Positions 8,959-17,763 of a DNA stretch of 48,984 bases are shown piece by piece. The notes beneath the pieces were generated by a model. It had not been told where the DNA came from and did no database searches. It was given only the letters and a program-made list of their open reading frames with translations. Position 1 is the stretch's first letter. Every line of letters starts with the position of its first letter. A program made the position numbers and the translations under genes. Source of the stretch: Pseudomonas guariconensis (GTDB taxonomy: Bacteria > Pseudomonadota > Gammaproteobacteria > Pseudomonadales > Pseudomonadaceae); NCBI RefSeq assembly GCF_015680235.1, contig NZ_JADLJL010000036.1:1-48984 (forward strand). Reading direction: 5' to 3'.

Positions 8959-9885
8959 ATGAACCTCAGCAAGGTCGACCTCAACCTGTTCATCGTTTTC
9001 GATGCCATCTACACCGAAGCCAACCTGACCCGCGCCGGGCAAATCGTCGGCATCACCCAGCCGGCGGTGTCCAATGCCCTGTCGCGCCTGCGCGAGACCT
9101 TCAACGACCCGCTATTCGTGCGCACCGCCCAGGGCATGGTGCCTACGCCCATGGCCCAGAACATCATCGGCCCGGTGCGTAACGCCCTCGCCCTACTGCG
9201 CACCTCGGTGCAGGAAAGCCGCGTGTTCAACCCTCAGCAGGCCACCAAGACCTTCCGCATCAGCATGACCGACCTCACCGAGGCGGTGATCCTGCCCCCC
9301 TTGTTCCAGCGCCTGCGTCGCCTCGCCCCTGCCCTGATGATCGAAAGCTTCCTGTGCAAGCGCCGCGAGACCACCAAGGAACTGGCCGCCGGCCGCCTGG
9401 ATTTCGCCGTGGACGCGCCGCTGAACACCGACCCACAGGTGCGCCACGTCAAGCTCATGCAGGACCGCTTCGTCTGCGCCTTGCGCCCGGGCCATCCCTT
9501 GGCCGAAGGCAAGCTGACCCTGGACCACTACCTGGCCATGACCCATATCCATATCTCCAGCCGCCGCAACGGCCTGGGCTACGTCGATCTGGCCCTGGGC
9601 AAGATGGGCGTGCAACGCAAGATCGCCCTGCGCTCGCAGCACTACCTGATGGCCTCGCAGGTATTGCAGCAGACCGACATGGTGATGACCGTGCCTGAGC
9701 GCTTCGCCCGCCGGCACCAGTTGCGTCACCTGCCACTGCCGGTGGAAGTACCACCGCTGGAAACCCATCTGTATTGGCACGAGAGCACCGACCAGGACCC
9801 GGCCAACCGCTGGATGCGCGAGCAGATCACCGAGCTGTGCGACCGGGTACTGGCGGAGGAAGAAGCCGCCCCCGAACCTGCTTGA
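8959..9885 (+). CDS. LysR-family transcriptional regulator
   Basis: This 308-residue regulator has the N-terminal winged helix-turn-helix (LNLFIVFDAIYTEANLTRAG; ITQPAVSNALSRLRETFNDP; LFVRTAQGMVPT) and a C-terminal co-inducer-binding domain beginning near FRISMTDLTEAVILPPL. It looks like the NodD/LinR-like branch with the 'DLNLFIVFDAI' start. It is divergent from the acyl-CoA dehydrogenase gene across 139 bases, the standard arrangement for a LysR activator and its target. The inducer is unknown; an acyl-CoA or aromatic/fatty acid is a guess from context. Confidence 0.92.
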   Translation: MNLSKVDLNLFIVFDAIYTEANLTRAGQIVGITQPAVSNALSRLRETFNDPLFVRTAQGMVPTPMAQNIIGPVRNALALLRTSVQESRVFNPQQATKTFRISMTDLTEAVILPPLFQRLRRLAPALMIESFLCKRRETTKELAAGRLDFAVDAPLNTDPQVRHVKLMQDRFVCALRPGHPLAEGKLTLDHYLAMTHIHISSRRNGLGYVDLALGKMGVQRKIALRSQHYLMASQVLQQTDMVMTVPERFARRHQLRHLPLPVEVPPLETHLYWHESTDQDPANRWMREQITELCDRVLAEEEAAPEPA

Positions 9886-10071
9886 TCCAGTCGACGGCTG
9901 GGGTTCTTGCCGCAACAACCACAAATCCTTTCTATTTAATCCGTTACACTTAGAAAAATTTTCCCCCATGGGCAACACAAGGCGCTCACAAGGCAAAAAA
10001 CGTTTCCGCCGTGCTAGCTACGATGGCTCCATCGATCGCCACTGTCAGGCGACAAGCACGGACTCGCCAAT
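9886..10071. other. Intergenic region upstream of the cysteine desulfurase
   Basis: The 186 bases hold an AT-rich stretch near 9923-9962 (TTTCTATTTAATCCGTTACAC) that probably contains a promoter, and a dyad CGATGG-CT-CCATCG (10020-10033). No convincing gene was found: the in-frame reading from 9968 lacks a ribosome site and runs as a shadow of the next gene. Confidence 0.4.
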
Positions 10072-11226
10072 ATGCCTAGCGCCCCGCTCTACTTCGATTA
10101 TGCCGCCACCACCCCTGTCGACGCCCGGGTCATCGAGGCCATGGTCACCTGCCTCGGGCAGGACGGCCATTTCGGCAACCCGGCCTCCAGCGGCCACGCC
10201 TACGGCCAGGCCGCCCGCGAGCTGGTGGAGCAGGCCCGTCGCCAGGTAGCCGAACGGGTGGGCGCGGAACCGGCCGAGCTGGTCTGGACCTCCGGTGCCA
10301 CCGAATCCAACAACCTGGCGCTCAAGGGCATCGCACAGGGTGCCGAGCAACCGGGCCATCTGATCACCAGCCAGCTCGAGCACAAGGCGGTGCTCGATAC
10401 CGCGACCGAACTGGAGCGCCTGGGCTGGGCGGTCACGCGCCTGGCGCCGGACAACGCCGGGCTGATCCAGCCAGAGGCGGTGCAGGCGGCATTGCGCCCC
10501 AACACCCGCCTGGTGTCGCTGATGGCGGTCAATAATGAACTGGGCACGGTCACCGACTTCGCTGCCATCGGCGAACGGGTACGGGCCCATGGCGCGCTCC
10601 TGCATGTCGACGCCGCCCAGGCCGTGGGCAAGGTGACGATCGACCTGGCTCGCCAAGCGGTGGACCTGATGTCGTTTTCGGCGCACAAGGCCTACGGCCC
10701 CAAAGGCATCGGCGCGCTGTATGTCGGCCCTCGGGCCCGCGCGCTGCTGCACGCGCAGATGCATGGTGGTGGCCATGAGCGTGGTCTGCGCTCCGGCACC
10801 CTGGCCACCCACCAGATCGTCGGCATGGGCAGCGCCTTCGCCCTGGCCGGTGCGCCTGGTGACAGCGAGCACCAGCGTATCCAGCGGCTCAGCGAGCGCC
10901 TGCGCCAAGGGCTTCTGGCCCTGCCGGGGGTCAGCCTCAATGGCTGCGCTGAGCAACGCATTCCCCACACGTTGAACCTGTGCATCGACGCCAAGGGCTT
11001 CAACAGCGCCTCGCTGGCAAGCGAGTTGGCCGTGTCCTCGACCTCGGCCTGCAACTCGGCGGCCAACGCCGCCTCCCATGTGCTGCTGGCCCTGGGGCTG
11101 GACCAAGCGCGGGCGCGCAAGTGCGTGCGGATCAGCCTGGGGCGCTTTACCCGCGAGGACGAGGTCGACAAGGCCATCGAGGTAGTTGGCCGTGCGGTCA
11201 CAGCGGCTTCGGCTGCGTTGTGGTGA
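10072..11226 (+). CDS. Cysteine desulfurase family aminotransferase (IscS/NifS-like)
   Basis: The 384-residue PLP enzyme matches class V aminotransferases of the IscS/NifS type. The N-terminus is LYFDYAATTPVD, then FGNPASSGHAYG, TSGATESNNLALKG and NNELGTVTDF. The PLP lysine is in SFSAHKAYGPKG, and the loop cysteine expected to take the sulfur is in SSTSACNSAANAAS. It would convert L-cysteine to alanine with a persulfide on the enzyme. It stands alone: no iscR, iscU, iscA, sufE or csdE gene is adjacent, so it is not the housekeeping isc operon copy. Its sulfur acceptor is unknown, and selenocysteine lyase-like use cannot be excluded. Confidence 0.9.
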   Translation: MPSAPLYFDYAATTPVDARVIEAMVTCLGQDGHFGNPASSGHAYGQAARELVEQARRQVAERVGAEPAELVWTSGATESNNLALKGIAQGAEQPGHLITSQLEHKAVLDTATELERLGWAVTRLAPDNAGLIQPEAVQAALRPNTRLVSLMAVNNELGTVTDFAAIGERVRAHGALLHVDAAQAVGKVTIDLARQAVDLMSFSAHKAYGPKGIGALYVGPRARALLHAQMHGGGHERGLRSGTLATHQIVGMGSAFALAGAPGDSEHQRIQRLSERLRQGLLALPGVSLNGCAEQRIPHTLNLCIDAKGFNSASLASELAVSSTSACNSAANAASHVLLALGLDQARARKCVRISLGRFTREDEVDKAIEVVGRAVTAASAALW

Positions 11227-11257
11227 GATTGGGGCAGGCCTTGAGGTGGGTGGTGAT

Positions 11258-11297
11258 TGTGAGACCGAGCGCCGCGCGGGCGGCGCTCGGTCTCACA
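11258..11297. terminator. Perfect 18-bp hairpin after the desulfurase gene
   Basis: Bases 11258-11275 and 11280-11297 are exact reverse complements (arm TGTGAGACCGAGCGCCGC) around a 4-base GCGG loop. No T-run follows on either strand. It could therefore be a transcript-end stabiliser, a weak terminator or a repeat element rather than a classical intrinsic terminator. Confidence 0.55.
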
Positions 11298-11391
11298 GGC
11301 ACCAAAGCCAGTATGCCGAACGCCTTGAACTCTTCCGCCCTCCAGTGGCTCAACTGCCATGCGCACACTCGCCAGCAGACAGGAGCCCCTC

Positions 11392-12840
11392 GTGCCCCAC
11401 CTCCAGACCGGACGCACCTACCATACCGATATCCCCGCCCGCCTCGACCGCCTGCCCTGGACCCGCTTCCACACCTTGCTGGTCCTGGCCCTTGGCATCA
11501 CCTGGCTGCTCGATGGCCTGGAGGTGACCCTGGCAGGCTCGGTGTCCGGCGCGCTCAAGGACAGCCCGGCGCTGCAGATGAGCAACACCGAAATCGGCCT
11601 GGCCGGCGCCAGCTACATCGCCGGCGCGGTGCTCGGTGCCCTGCTCTTCGGCTGGCTGACCGACCGCCTGGGCCGGCGCAGGCTGTTCTTCGTCACCCTG
11701 TTCCTGTACATAGGCGCCACGGCGGCGACGGCGTTTTCATGGAACCTGTGGAGCTTCCTGCTATTTCGCTTTCTCACCGGCGCCGGCATCGGCGGCGAAT
11801 ACACCGCGATCAATTCGACCATCCAGGAATTCACCCCGGCCCGCTGTCGCGGCTGGGTGGACCTGACCATCAACGGCACCTTCTGGCTGGGCGCCGCCCT
11901 TGGCGCGGTGGGATCGGTGGTTTTGCTCGACCCGGCGCTGGTGGGCGGCGAGCTGGGCTGGCGCCTGTGCTTCGGCATCGGTGCGGTGCTGGGCCTGGCG
12001 ATCCTGCTGATGCGCCTGTGGATCCCGGAGAGCCCACGCTGGCTGCTGATCCATAACCAGCCGGAACAGGCCGAACGTATCGTCGCCGCCATCGAGCGCC
12101 AGTACCGCCTGCGGGGCATCGCACTACCCGCCGTCGATGGCCCACCCATACGCCTGCATGCCCGCGGCCATACACCGCTGGGCGAGGTGTGGCGCTGCCT
12201 GTTCGGCATTCATCGGCGCCGTGCGCTGGTCGGCCTGACCCTGCTCAGCGCCCAGGCGTTCTTCTACAACGCCATCTTCTTCACCTATGCGCTGGTGCTC
12301 ACCGACTTTTATGGGATCCCATCCGAGCGCATCGGCTGGTACGTGCTGCCCTTCGCCCTGGGCAATTTCTGCGGGCCTTTGCTGCTGGGCAGGCTGTTCG
12401 ATGTGTGGGGGCGGCGGCTGATGATCAGTACCACATACCTGGTGTCCGGCGTGCTTCTGGGCATCAGCGGGTACCTGTTCCAGCAACAGCTGCTCGACGT
12501 CACCCAGCAGACGCTGGCCTGGATGGTGATCTTTTTCTTCGCCTCCGCCGCGGCAAGTTCCGCCTACCTGACCGTGGCCGAAACCTTCCCGCTGGAGATC
12601 CGCGCCCTGGCCATCGCGGTGTTCTACGCCTTCGGCACGGGCTTGGGCGGGCTGGTCGGGCCGATGTTGTTCGGTGCCCTGATCGAGACGGGTGAACGCA
12701 CGAACGTGCTGTATGGCTACCTGATCGGTGCCGGCTTGATGGTCCTGGCCGCACTGGTGCAGGCACGATGGGGGACGGCGGCGGAGCGCAAGTCGCTTGA
12801 ACATGTGGCGCGCCCGCTGTCCCAGGCGCAGGAAGAGTAA
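11392..12840 (+). CDS. MFS transporter, sugar/metabolite:proton symporter type
   Basis: The product (482 residues) has twelve predicted membrane segments and the MFS signatures. The first-helix pattern is WLLDGLEVTLAG, motif A is GWLTDRLGRRRLFF, and IPESPRWLL sits at the end of helix six. A second motif A-like loop is LGRLFDVWGRRL. The pattern GAGIGGEYTAINSTIQEF resembles aromatic-acid and sugar-porter relatives such as the NiaP/SV2-like group. I favour a GTG start at 11392 because AGGAG lies 6-7 bases upstream; ATG at 11359 would add eleven residues. No enzyme gene next to it identifies its substrate. Confidence 0.88.
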   Translation: MPHLQTGRTYHTDIPARLDRLPWTRFHTLLVLALGITWLLDGLEVTLAGSVSGALKDSPALQMSNTEIGLAGASYIAGAVLGALLFGWLTDRLGRRRLFFVTLFLYIGATAATAFSWNLWSFLLFRFLTGAGIGGEYTAINSTIQEFTPARCRGWVDLTINGTFWLGAALGAVGSVVLLDPALVGGELGWRLCFGIGAVLGLAILLMRLWIPESPRWLLIHNQPEQAERIVAAIERQYRLRGIALPAVDGPPIRLHARGHTPLGEVWRCLFGIHRRRALVGLTLLSAQAFFYNAIFFTYALVLTDFYGIPSERIGWYVLPFALGNFCGPLLLGRLFDVWGRRLMISTTYLVSGVLLGISGYLFQQQLLDVTQQTLAWMVIFFFASAAASSAYLTVAETFPLEIRALAIAVFYAFGTGLGGLVGPMLFGALIETGERTNVLYGYLIGAGLMVLAALVQARWGTAAERKSLEHVARPLSQAQEE

Positions 12841-12894
12841 CCGGCCAGGTGCAACGGCAACTGGCCGGTCTTCATGCAACGATCGGCGGCGCCC

Positions 12895-13545
12895 TCAGAG
12901 GAAGGTGAACACCTGCGACGCCGGCAGGCGCGATTTGCTGAGCCCAGCGTTGAAGTCGTCCTCGCTGCGGTAGCCCAGGCTCAGCACCACCACGCTGGTG
13001 AAGCCTTGCTCACGCAGGCCCAGCTCGGCGTCCAGCGCCTTGCTGTCGAAGCCTTCGATGGGAGTGGCGTCCAGGCCATGGGCAGCGGCGCCGAGCAGCG
13101 CGGTGCCGAACGCCAGGTAGGTCTGTTTCTCCATCCAGTGCTGCAGGTCCTTCTGGTCGAAGCGGTGCAGATTGACGTAGCCGCGACGGGTCTGGTCCTG
13201 GCCGGCTTTGGCCTGCTCGGTCGGGAAACGCCCATCGGCGGCTTCCTGGGCCAGTACCGCCTCCAGGTGCGCTTCGGTCATGTCGGTACGGGCGGCGAAG
13301 ACGATCACGTGGGATGCGTTGAGGATTTTCGGCGTGTTGTAGGCAAAGGCCTCGGTGGCCTTGGCGATACGTGCCTTGCCTTCAGCGCTGTCGGCCACCA
13401 CGAAGTGCCAAGGCTGGGAGTTGACCGAGGACGGGCTGTGGCGCAGCTGCTCGAGCAGCGCATCGATGGTCGCCTGGGGAATGCGACGGCTGGCATCGTA
13501 GGCTTTGGTGGTGTAACGGCGCTTGGCCAGGGCAACGGTATCCAT
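12895..13545 (-). CDS. nfsB: Oxygen-insensitive NAD(P)H nitroreductase, NfsB type
   Basis: This 216-residue flavoenzyme matches NfsB/FRase I in length and pattern. The N-terminal FMN-phosphate contact is RRYTTKAYD, followed by HSPSSVNSQPWHFVV, MEKQTYLAFGTALLGAAAHGLDATPIEGFD and LSLGYRSEDD. It reduces nitroaromatics and quinones by two-electron steps using NAD(P)H with FMN bound at a dimer interface. It is divergent from a LysR-family gene 102 bases away, which probably controls it. Dihydropteridine reductase is the other name used in this family. Confidence 0.92.
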   Translation of the reverse strand: MDTVALAKRRYTTKAYDASRRIPQATIDALLEQLRHSPSSVNSQPWHFVVADSAEGKARIAKATEAFAYNTPKILNASHVIVFAARTDMTEAHLEAVLAQEAADGRFPTEQAKAGQDQTRRGYVNLHRFDQKDLQHWMEKQTYLAFGTALLGAAAHGLDATPIEGFDSKALDAELGLREQGFTSVVVLSLGYRSEDDFNAGLSKSRLPASQVFTFL

Positions 13546-13647
13546 CAGGGAAACTCCTCAGGGGAACGGAATGTGCGGGCATCTTATCTTTCCTGGGAAA
13601 AAGAAAAAGCGGCACAATGCAGCAACACTTTCATCCCTGGAGTGAAA

Positions 13648-14562
13648 ATGCTGCGCATCACCGATCTCGAACTGTTCGTGCGCAGCAGCGCGCTGGGCAG
13701 TTTCACCGCTGCGGCCCTAGAGGCAGGCGTGTTGCCTGGCCAGGTGGCCGCGGCGATCAAGCGCCTGGAACGCGAGCTGGACGTACGCCTGTTCGCCCGC
13801 ACCACCCGCAGCCTGCGCCTGACCGCCGAAGGCGAACTGTACCTGCCCACGGCCCACAGCGTGCTCGACACCCTGCGCCAGGGCCGAGACAACCTGCACG
13901 GTGCCCACAGCACCCTGCGCGGTGTGCTGCAGGTGTCGGCACCCTCGGACTTGGGGCGCAATATCCTGCTGCCCTGGCTCAGCGCCTTTCGCCGCGAGCA
14001 CCCGGACCTGAGCCTGCGCTTCTTTCTCTCCGACCAGATCGCCGACTTCGCCCGTGACCCGGTGGACGTGGCCATCCGCTATGGCCTGAACCAGGATGCC
14101 AACTACATCGCCCTGCCCCTGGCACCGTGGAACCGCCGGGTCCTGGTGGCTTCGCCCGGCTACCTGGCGCGCCACGGCCGGCCGCGCACACTCGATGAAC
14201 TGCAAGAGCACGCATGCCTTCTGTACCTGCAGATGGGCCGGGTGTACGACAGGTGGCGCCTGGGCAACCGCAGCGTGCAGGTGCGCGGCCCTTTGTTCAG
14301 CGATGACGCCGATGTGGTGCGGCGCTGGGCCCTGGAAGGCGAAGGGATCGTCTACAAGTCGTGGCTGGATGTCAGTGGCAACGTGGCCGCAGGCGAGCTG
14401 GAAGTGCTGCTGCCCGAGCACCTTGGCGAACCGACGCCGGTGACGCTGGTATGCCCGCACCGCAAGCAGCTGTCACCTGCCGTGTCGCAGCTGCACCTGT
14501 GGCTGCGCGAGCGTTTCGCCGCACTGCAGCCACCCGGTGCTTTCCATAGCCTGCAACGATGA
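13648..14562 (+). CDS. LysR-family transcriptional regulator
   Basis: This 304-residue protein has a LysR DNA-binding domain (ITDLELFVRSSALGSFTAAA; VAAAIKRLERELDVRLFART) and an effector domain with DVAIRYGLNQDANYIALPLAP, the pattern common in the large DmlR/YafC-like group. The start at 13648 has TGGAG upstream; the long in-frame extension to 12874 runs through nfsB in antisense and is spurious. It is divergent from nfsB and convergent, with only a 4-base gap, with the SotB-like exporter gene. nfsB is the likely target. Confidence 0.92.
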   Translation: MLRITDLELFVRSSALGSFTAAALEAGVLPGQVAAAIKRLERELDVRLFARTTRSLRLTAEGELYLPTAHSVLDTLRQGRDNLHGAHSTLRGVLQVSAPSDLGRNILLPWLSAFRREHPDLSLRFFLSDQIADFARDPVDVAIRYGLNQDANYIALPLAPWNRRVLVASPGYLARHGRPRTLDELQEHACLLYLQMGRVYDRWRLGNRSVQVRGPLFSDDADVVRRWALEGEGIVYKSWLDVSGNVAAGELEVLLPEHLGEPTPVTLVCPHRKQLSPAVSQLHLWLRERFAALQPPGAFHSLQR

Positions 14563-14566
14563 AGTT

Positions 14567-15775
14567 TCAGGCCTGCTGCTTGCCCAGGGCTTCACGGAAG
14601 CGCGCAGTGCTGGCCGCCGCCAGCACCAGGCCGACCACCGCGACAACGCCGCCCACCAGGCCGATATAGGCCACCTCCAGCTGGCTGCTGACGATACTGC
14701 CCAACAGCGCACCGCCGCCGATGCCGATGTTGTAGATCCCCGAGAACAGCGCCATCGCCACATCGGTGGCATCCGAGGCGAGCTTGAGGGTCTTCGATTG
14801 CAGCGACAGACTGAAGCTCAGGATCGCCACCCCCCAGACCATGCTCAAGGCGGCGAACACATAGAAGTTGCCCGACAACGGCAACAGCAGCAGCAAGCAA
14901 GACGCCAGCGCTGCGATCGCTGCCACCAGGAAGCCATGGGGGAAGCGATCGCTGTAGCGGCTGAACAGCAGCGAGCCGAATACACCCGCGCCACCGAACA
15001 GCAACAGCAGCAACGTGGTGCGCTCGCCACCGATCTGCGCCACGTGCAGGGCGAACGGTTCGATGTAGCTGTAGGCGGTGAATTGCGCGGTGATCACCAA
15101 GGTCACCAGCAGGTAGGTGATGACCAGCGCCGGGCGCTTGAACAGGATCGGCAAGCTGCGCAGGGAGCCGGAATTCTGGCTGGGCAACAGCGGCAGCGAT
15201 TTCATCAGGCAGAGCATGGTCGCCAGCGCCACACCGGCGATGCTCAGGAACGTCACGCGCCAGCCCAGAGCCTCGCCCACCACCCGCCCCAGGGGGATGC
15301 CCATGACCATCGCCAAGGTCGTGCCGGTGGCCAGCAAACCCAGGGCCTTGGCCTGTTGCCCGGGTGGCGCCACGCGCACCGCCAGCGAGGCAGTGATGGC
15401 CCAGAACACCGCATGGGACAGGGCAATGCCGATACGGCTGACCAGCAGCATGGCGAAACTCTGGGACAGCCATGACAGCAGGTGGCTGACAATGAACACC
15501 AGGAACACGAACAGCAGCAGCCGACGGCGCTCGATGTTGCGGGTCAGCAGCATCATCGGCAACGACGCCAGGGCCACTACCCAGGCGTAGATGGTCAGCA
15601 TCAGGCCGACCTGGGCGGTGGTCATGTCGAAGCTGCGGCCGATATCGCTCAGCAGGGCCACCGGGACGAACTCGGTGGTATTGAAGATGAAGGCCGCCAG
15701 GGCCAGGGCGACGACACTCAGCCAGCTCCCGGTACCGGCGGTTGGCGGCAGAACATTAGGGGTAGGTCCGTTCAT
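14567..15775 (-). CDS. MFS efflux transporter, SotB/sugar efflux type
   Basis: This 402-residue, twelve-segment MFS protein carries the DHA1 pattern FIFNTTEFVPVALLSDIGRSF, then TAQVGLMLTIYAWVVALASLP and the motif C-like GTTLAMVMGIPLGRVVGEALGWR. These match E. coli SotB (YdeA), which exports arabinose and other sugars. The N-terminus before WLSVVALALAAF is about 27 residues long. I chose ATG 15775; a TTG at 15802 would add nine residues. It ends four bases from the LysR gene on the other strand. The true substrate is unknown; export of drugs or amino acids is also found in this subfamily. Confidence 0.87.
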   Translation of the reverse strand: MNGPTPNVLPPTAGTGSWLSVVALALAAFIFNTTEFVPVALLSDIGRSFDMTTAQVGLMLTIYAWVVALASLPMMLLTRNIERRRLLLFVFLVFIVSHLLSWLSQSFAMLLVSRIGIALSHAVFWAITASLAVRVAPPGQQAKALGLLATGTTLAMVMGIPLGRVVGEALGWRVTFLSIAGVALATMLCLMKSLPLLPSQNSGSLRSLPILFKRPALVITYLLVTLVITAQFTAYSYIEPFALHVAQIGGERTTLLLLLFGGAGVFGSLLFSRYSDRFPHGFLVAAIAALASCLLLLLPLSGNFYVFAALSMVWGVAILSFSLSLQSKTLKLASDATDVAMALFSGIYNIGIGGGALLGSIVSSQLEVAYIGLVGGVVAVVGLVLAAASTARFREALGKQQA

Positions 15776-15922
15776 GGAAGGGTTGTTGATCTCCGAAGAC
15801 AAGGCGATAGGCCGCCCACCACCTGCCCAGGTTCAAGGCCGGTGACGCACGGTTTTTTATTGGAAGGAATGCCCGCATGGTACGCATCGCGCCTGGGCCT
15901 CACAACCCGTGACGGGGGAGGA
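15776..15922. other. Promoter region of the SotB-like gene
   Basis: The 147 bases between the TetR stop and the exporter start contain no gene. TetR and the exporter lie on the same strand, TetR upstream, so a transcript from the TetR side could read through. Confidence 0.35.
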
Positions 15923-16519
15923 TCACTGCCGTGCGACCATGGCAATGATAGTGGCCTGTAATTCCCGTTTTGCCGCCCCAGGCTCCAGTTCGCCGGCCGC
16001 AGCTGCCAGGGACAACGCATCCGCCGCCCCCACCAGTACCCTCAGCCCAGCTGTGCCAACCGTGCCCGTCGGCGCAAACGGCGCCAGCGCCTGGCGGCAT
16101 TTTTCCAGGAAGGGCCCTTCATAGGCCCGCTTGAGCGACTCCAGCTCAGGCGAGCCGGCCAGTGCGGCGCTGACCCCGGGGATCTCCCGCCCCTGGCTCA
16201 TCACGCAATCCACATAGGCCGCGGCGATCACCCCGGCACGCCCCTCGAGGGTTGCCTCGCCGGCAGTCAGGGCAGCCTCTAGCATGGCGGTCTGGCGTGC
16301 GTCGTACTCCTCGTACAAAGCCGCGAGCAGCCCGGTACGGGTTTCGAAATGGTCATAGACCACCGGCTTGGTCACACCAGCCTGCTCGGCCAGGCGGCCC
16401 AGGCTCAGGGCATCGGTGCCCTCCTCGCGCACCAGCTGCCAGGCCATGTCGAGCAATTGACGGCGGCGATCTTCCCGGGACAGGCGTTTGCGCGGTGGGT
16501 GTTTTTCGGTGCTTGACAT
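15923..16519 (-). CDS. TetR-family transcriptional repressor
   Basis: The 198-residue protein has an N-terminal TetR helix-turn-helix (REDRRRQLLDMAWQLVREEG; LSLGRLAEQAGVTKPVVYDHF) and a helical ligand-binding domain. It is divergent from a quinone reductase-like gene, and two copies of a 9-bp palindromic site lie in the 92-base gap. Such pairs usually respond to a small electrophile or quinone that releases the repressor. The ligand is not identifiable. Confidence 0.92.
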   Translation of the reverse strand: MSSTEKHPPRKRLSREDRRRQLLDMAWQLVREEGTDALSLGRLAEQAGVTKPVVYDHFETRTGLLAALYEEYDARQTAMLEAALTAGEATLEGRAGVIAAAYVDCVMSQGREIPGVSAALAGSPELESLKRAYEGPFLEKCRQALAPFAPTGTVGTAGLRVLVGAADALSLAAAAGELEPGAAKRELQATIIAMVARQ

Positions 16520-16535
16520 CGGCTACCTACCAAAA

Positions 16536-16558
16536 GTAACTTACCAATCGTAACTTAC
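16536..16558. promoter_or_regulatory. Twin TetR operator
   Basis: GTAACTTAC occurs at 16536-16544 and again at 16550-16558, a 14-base period. Each copy is itself a palindrome around its central base. The pair lies between the divergent TetR and quinone reductase genes, next to TATATA at 16565-16570, which suggests repressor binding over both promoters. Confidence 0.65.
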
Positions 16559-16611
16559 TGCGAGTATATAGCGCTCGCCCCAACTGCGCATCCCCCATCT
16601 GGAGCGTCGCC

Positions 16612-17214
16612 ATGCATGCCTTGATCGTCATCGGTCATCACGACCCCGAATCTCTCACTCACGCCCTTGCCCATCAAGTCGCCGAGGGCCTGGCCAGCGC
16701 TGGGCACAGCAGCGAATTCGCTGACCTCGCCCGGGAAGGCTTTGACCCCCGCTTCGGTCTGGCCGACCATGCAGTACACCGCCGCCAGGCCAGGCCACCT
16801 GCCGATGTGCTGGCCGAGCAGGCGCGCATCGAGCGGGCCGATACGCTGGTGCTGGTCTACCCGATCTACTGGTGGTCCATGCCGGCCCTGCTCAAGGGCT
16901 GGGTGGAGCGGGTGTTCAGCAATGGCTGGGCATTCGACTACCAGGTAAACGGCCCCATGACCAAGAAACTGCGCGGCCTTACCGTGCACCTGGTGGGCGT
17001 TGCCGGTGCCGACGCAGCTACCTTCGAGCGCCACGGCTACGGCGAAGCGATGCGCGTGCAGATCGAGCACGGCATCTTCGACTACTGCGGCGCACAGGTA
17101 TTGAGTTCGACCCTGCTAGCTGACAGCGAGGGGGTGGATCCTGCGCCGTATCTACGCCAGGCCCGTGCATTGGGTGCCCAGCTGTTCGTTACCGCCGAGG
17201 CGCTGCCGGCCTGA
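16612..17214 (+). CDS. NAD(P)H dehydrogenase (quinone), flavodoxin-like fold
   Basis: The 200-residue protein belongs to the flavodoxin_2 family (KefF, MdaB, YwrO, mammalian NQO1). It begins ALIVIGHHDPESLTHALA, the phosphate-binding loop for FMN or FAD. It continues with YPIYWWSMPALLKGWVERVF, the family hallmark near the flavin ring, and LVGVAGADAATFERHGYG. It should reduce quinones by two electrons with NAD(P)H. It is divergent from its presumed TetR repressor and convergent with thpR, the two stop codons being three bases apart. Confidence 0.9.
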   Translation: MHALIVIGHHDPESLTHALAHQVAEGLASAGHSSEFADLAREGFDPRFGLADHAVHRRQARPPADVLAEQARIERADTLVLVYPIYWWSMPALLKGWVERVFSNGWAFDYQVNGPMTKKLRGLTVHLVGVAGADAATFERHGYGEAMRVQIEHGIFDYCGAQVLSSTLLADSEGVDPAPYLRQARALGAQLFVTAEALPA

Positions 17215-17217
17215 CGG

Positions 17218-17763
17218 TCAATTTGCCAGGGGCCACTCGGCCAACGGCCAGTAGCGCCCCTTGCGCGATTCGTAGAGGGTGAAATGCCGGGCGGCGAGGA
17301 AAAATTCCGGCGCCGCCGCAGCTTCCGGCACCTGGGCGCGATAGTCGCGAGAGAGGGTCAGGTGCGGCCGGTATTCACGGGCCTGCGGGGCGATGCCCAA
17401 CGGCAGCATGGCCTGCTCCAGGGCATAGACCAGCCGGCGCAAGGCCGGTGGCGTGTGCTGCGGCTCCAGCACCAGCACATTGGCCCTTGGCCATACCTGC
17501 AGGCGGTCCAAGGCCAGGCGCAACGGTGTTTCGGGGCCCTTGAGGCTGTTGACGGCCGCGCACAGCGCCGGCACCTGGGCCGCGTCCACGTCCCCCAGGA
17601 ACAGCAAGGTCAGGTGAAAGTTTTCCGCCGGCACCGGCTTGCCGTTGCGCAAGCCCAGCCCTCGACGCCACAGCGCCATCGCCCGGCGCTGGGCGTCGGC
17701 CACCGGCAAGGCGAAGAACAACCGCTTGAAGGGTTGCCCGGTTTCCCGTTCATCCACTGGCAT
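17218..17763 (-). CDS. thpR: RNA 2',3'-cyclic phosphodiesterase (2H family)
   Basis: The 181-residue product has both H-x-T-x motifs of the 2H phosphoesterase family: FHLTLLFLGDV and PHLTLSRDY. The typical start is RLFFALPVADAQRRAMA. It hydrolyses 2',3'-cyclic phosphate ends of RNA and has RNA ligase-like activity in vitro (LigT). The open frame extends to 17898, but the family begins just before the RLFFALP strand. ATG 17763 gives the normal length; ATG 17790 is the alternative. It is divergent from lpxO. Confidence 0.9.
   Translation of the reverse strand: MPVDERETGQPFKRLFFALPVADAQRRAMALWRRGLGLRNGKPVPAENFHLTLLFLGDVDAAQVPALCAAVNSLKGPETPLRLALDRLQVWPRANVLVLEPQHTPPALRRLVYALEQAMLPLGIAPQAREYRPHLTLSRDYRAQVPEAAAAPEFFLAARHFTLYESRKGRYWPLAEWPLAN

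Noticed and set aside
12874..13647. N-terminal extension of the second LysR gene
   Set aside because: It is antisense to nfsB; the LysR domain begins at 13648 behind a ribosome site.
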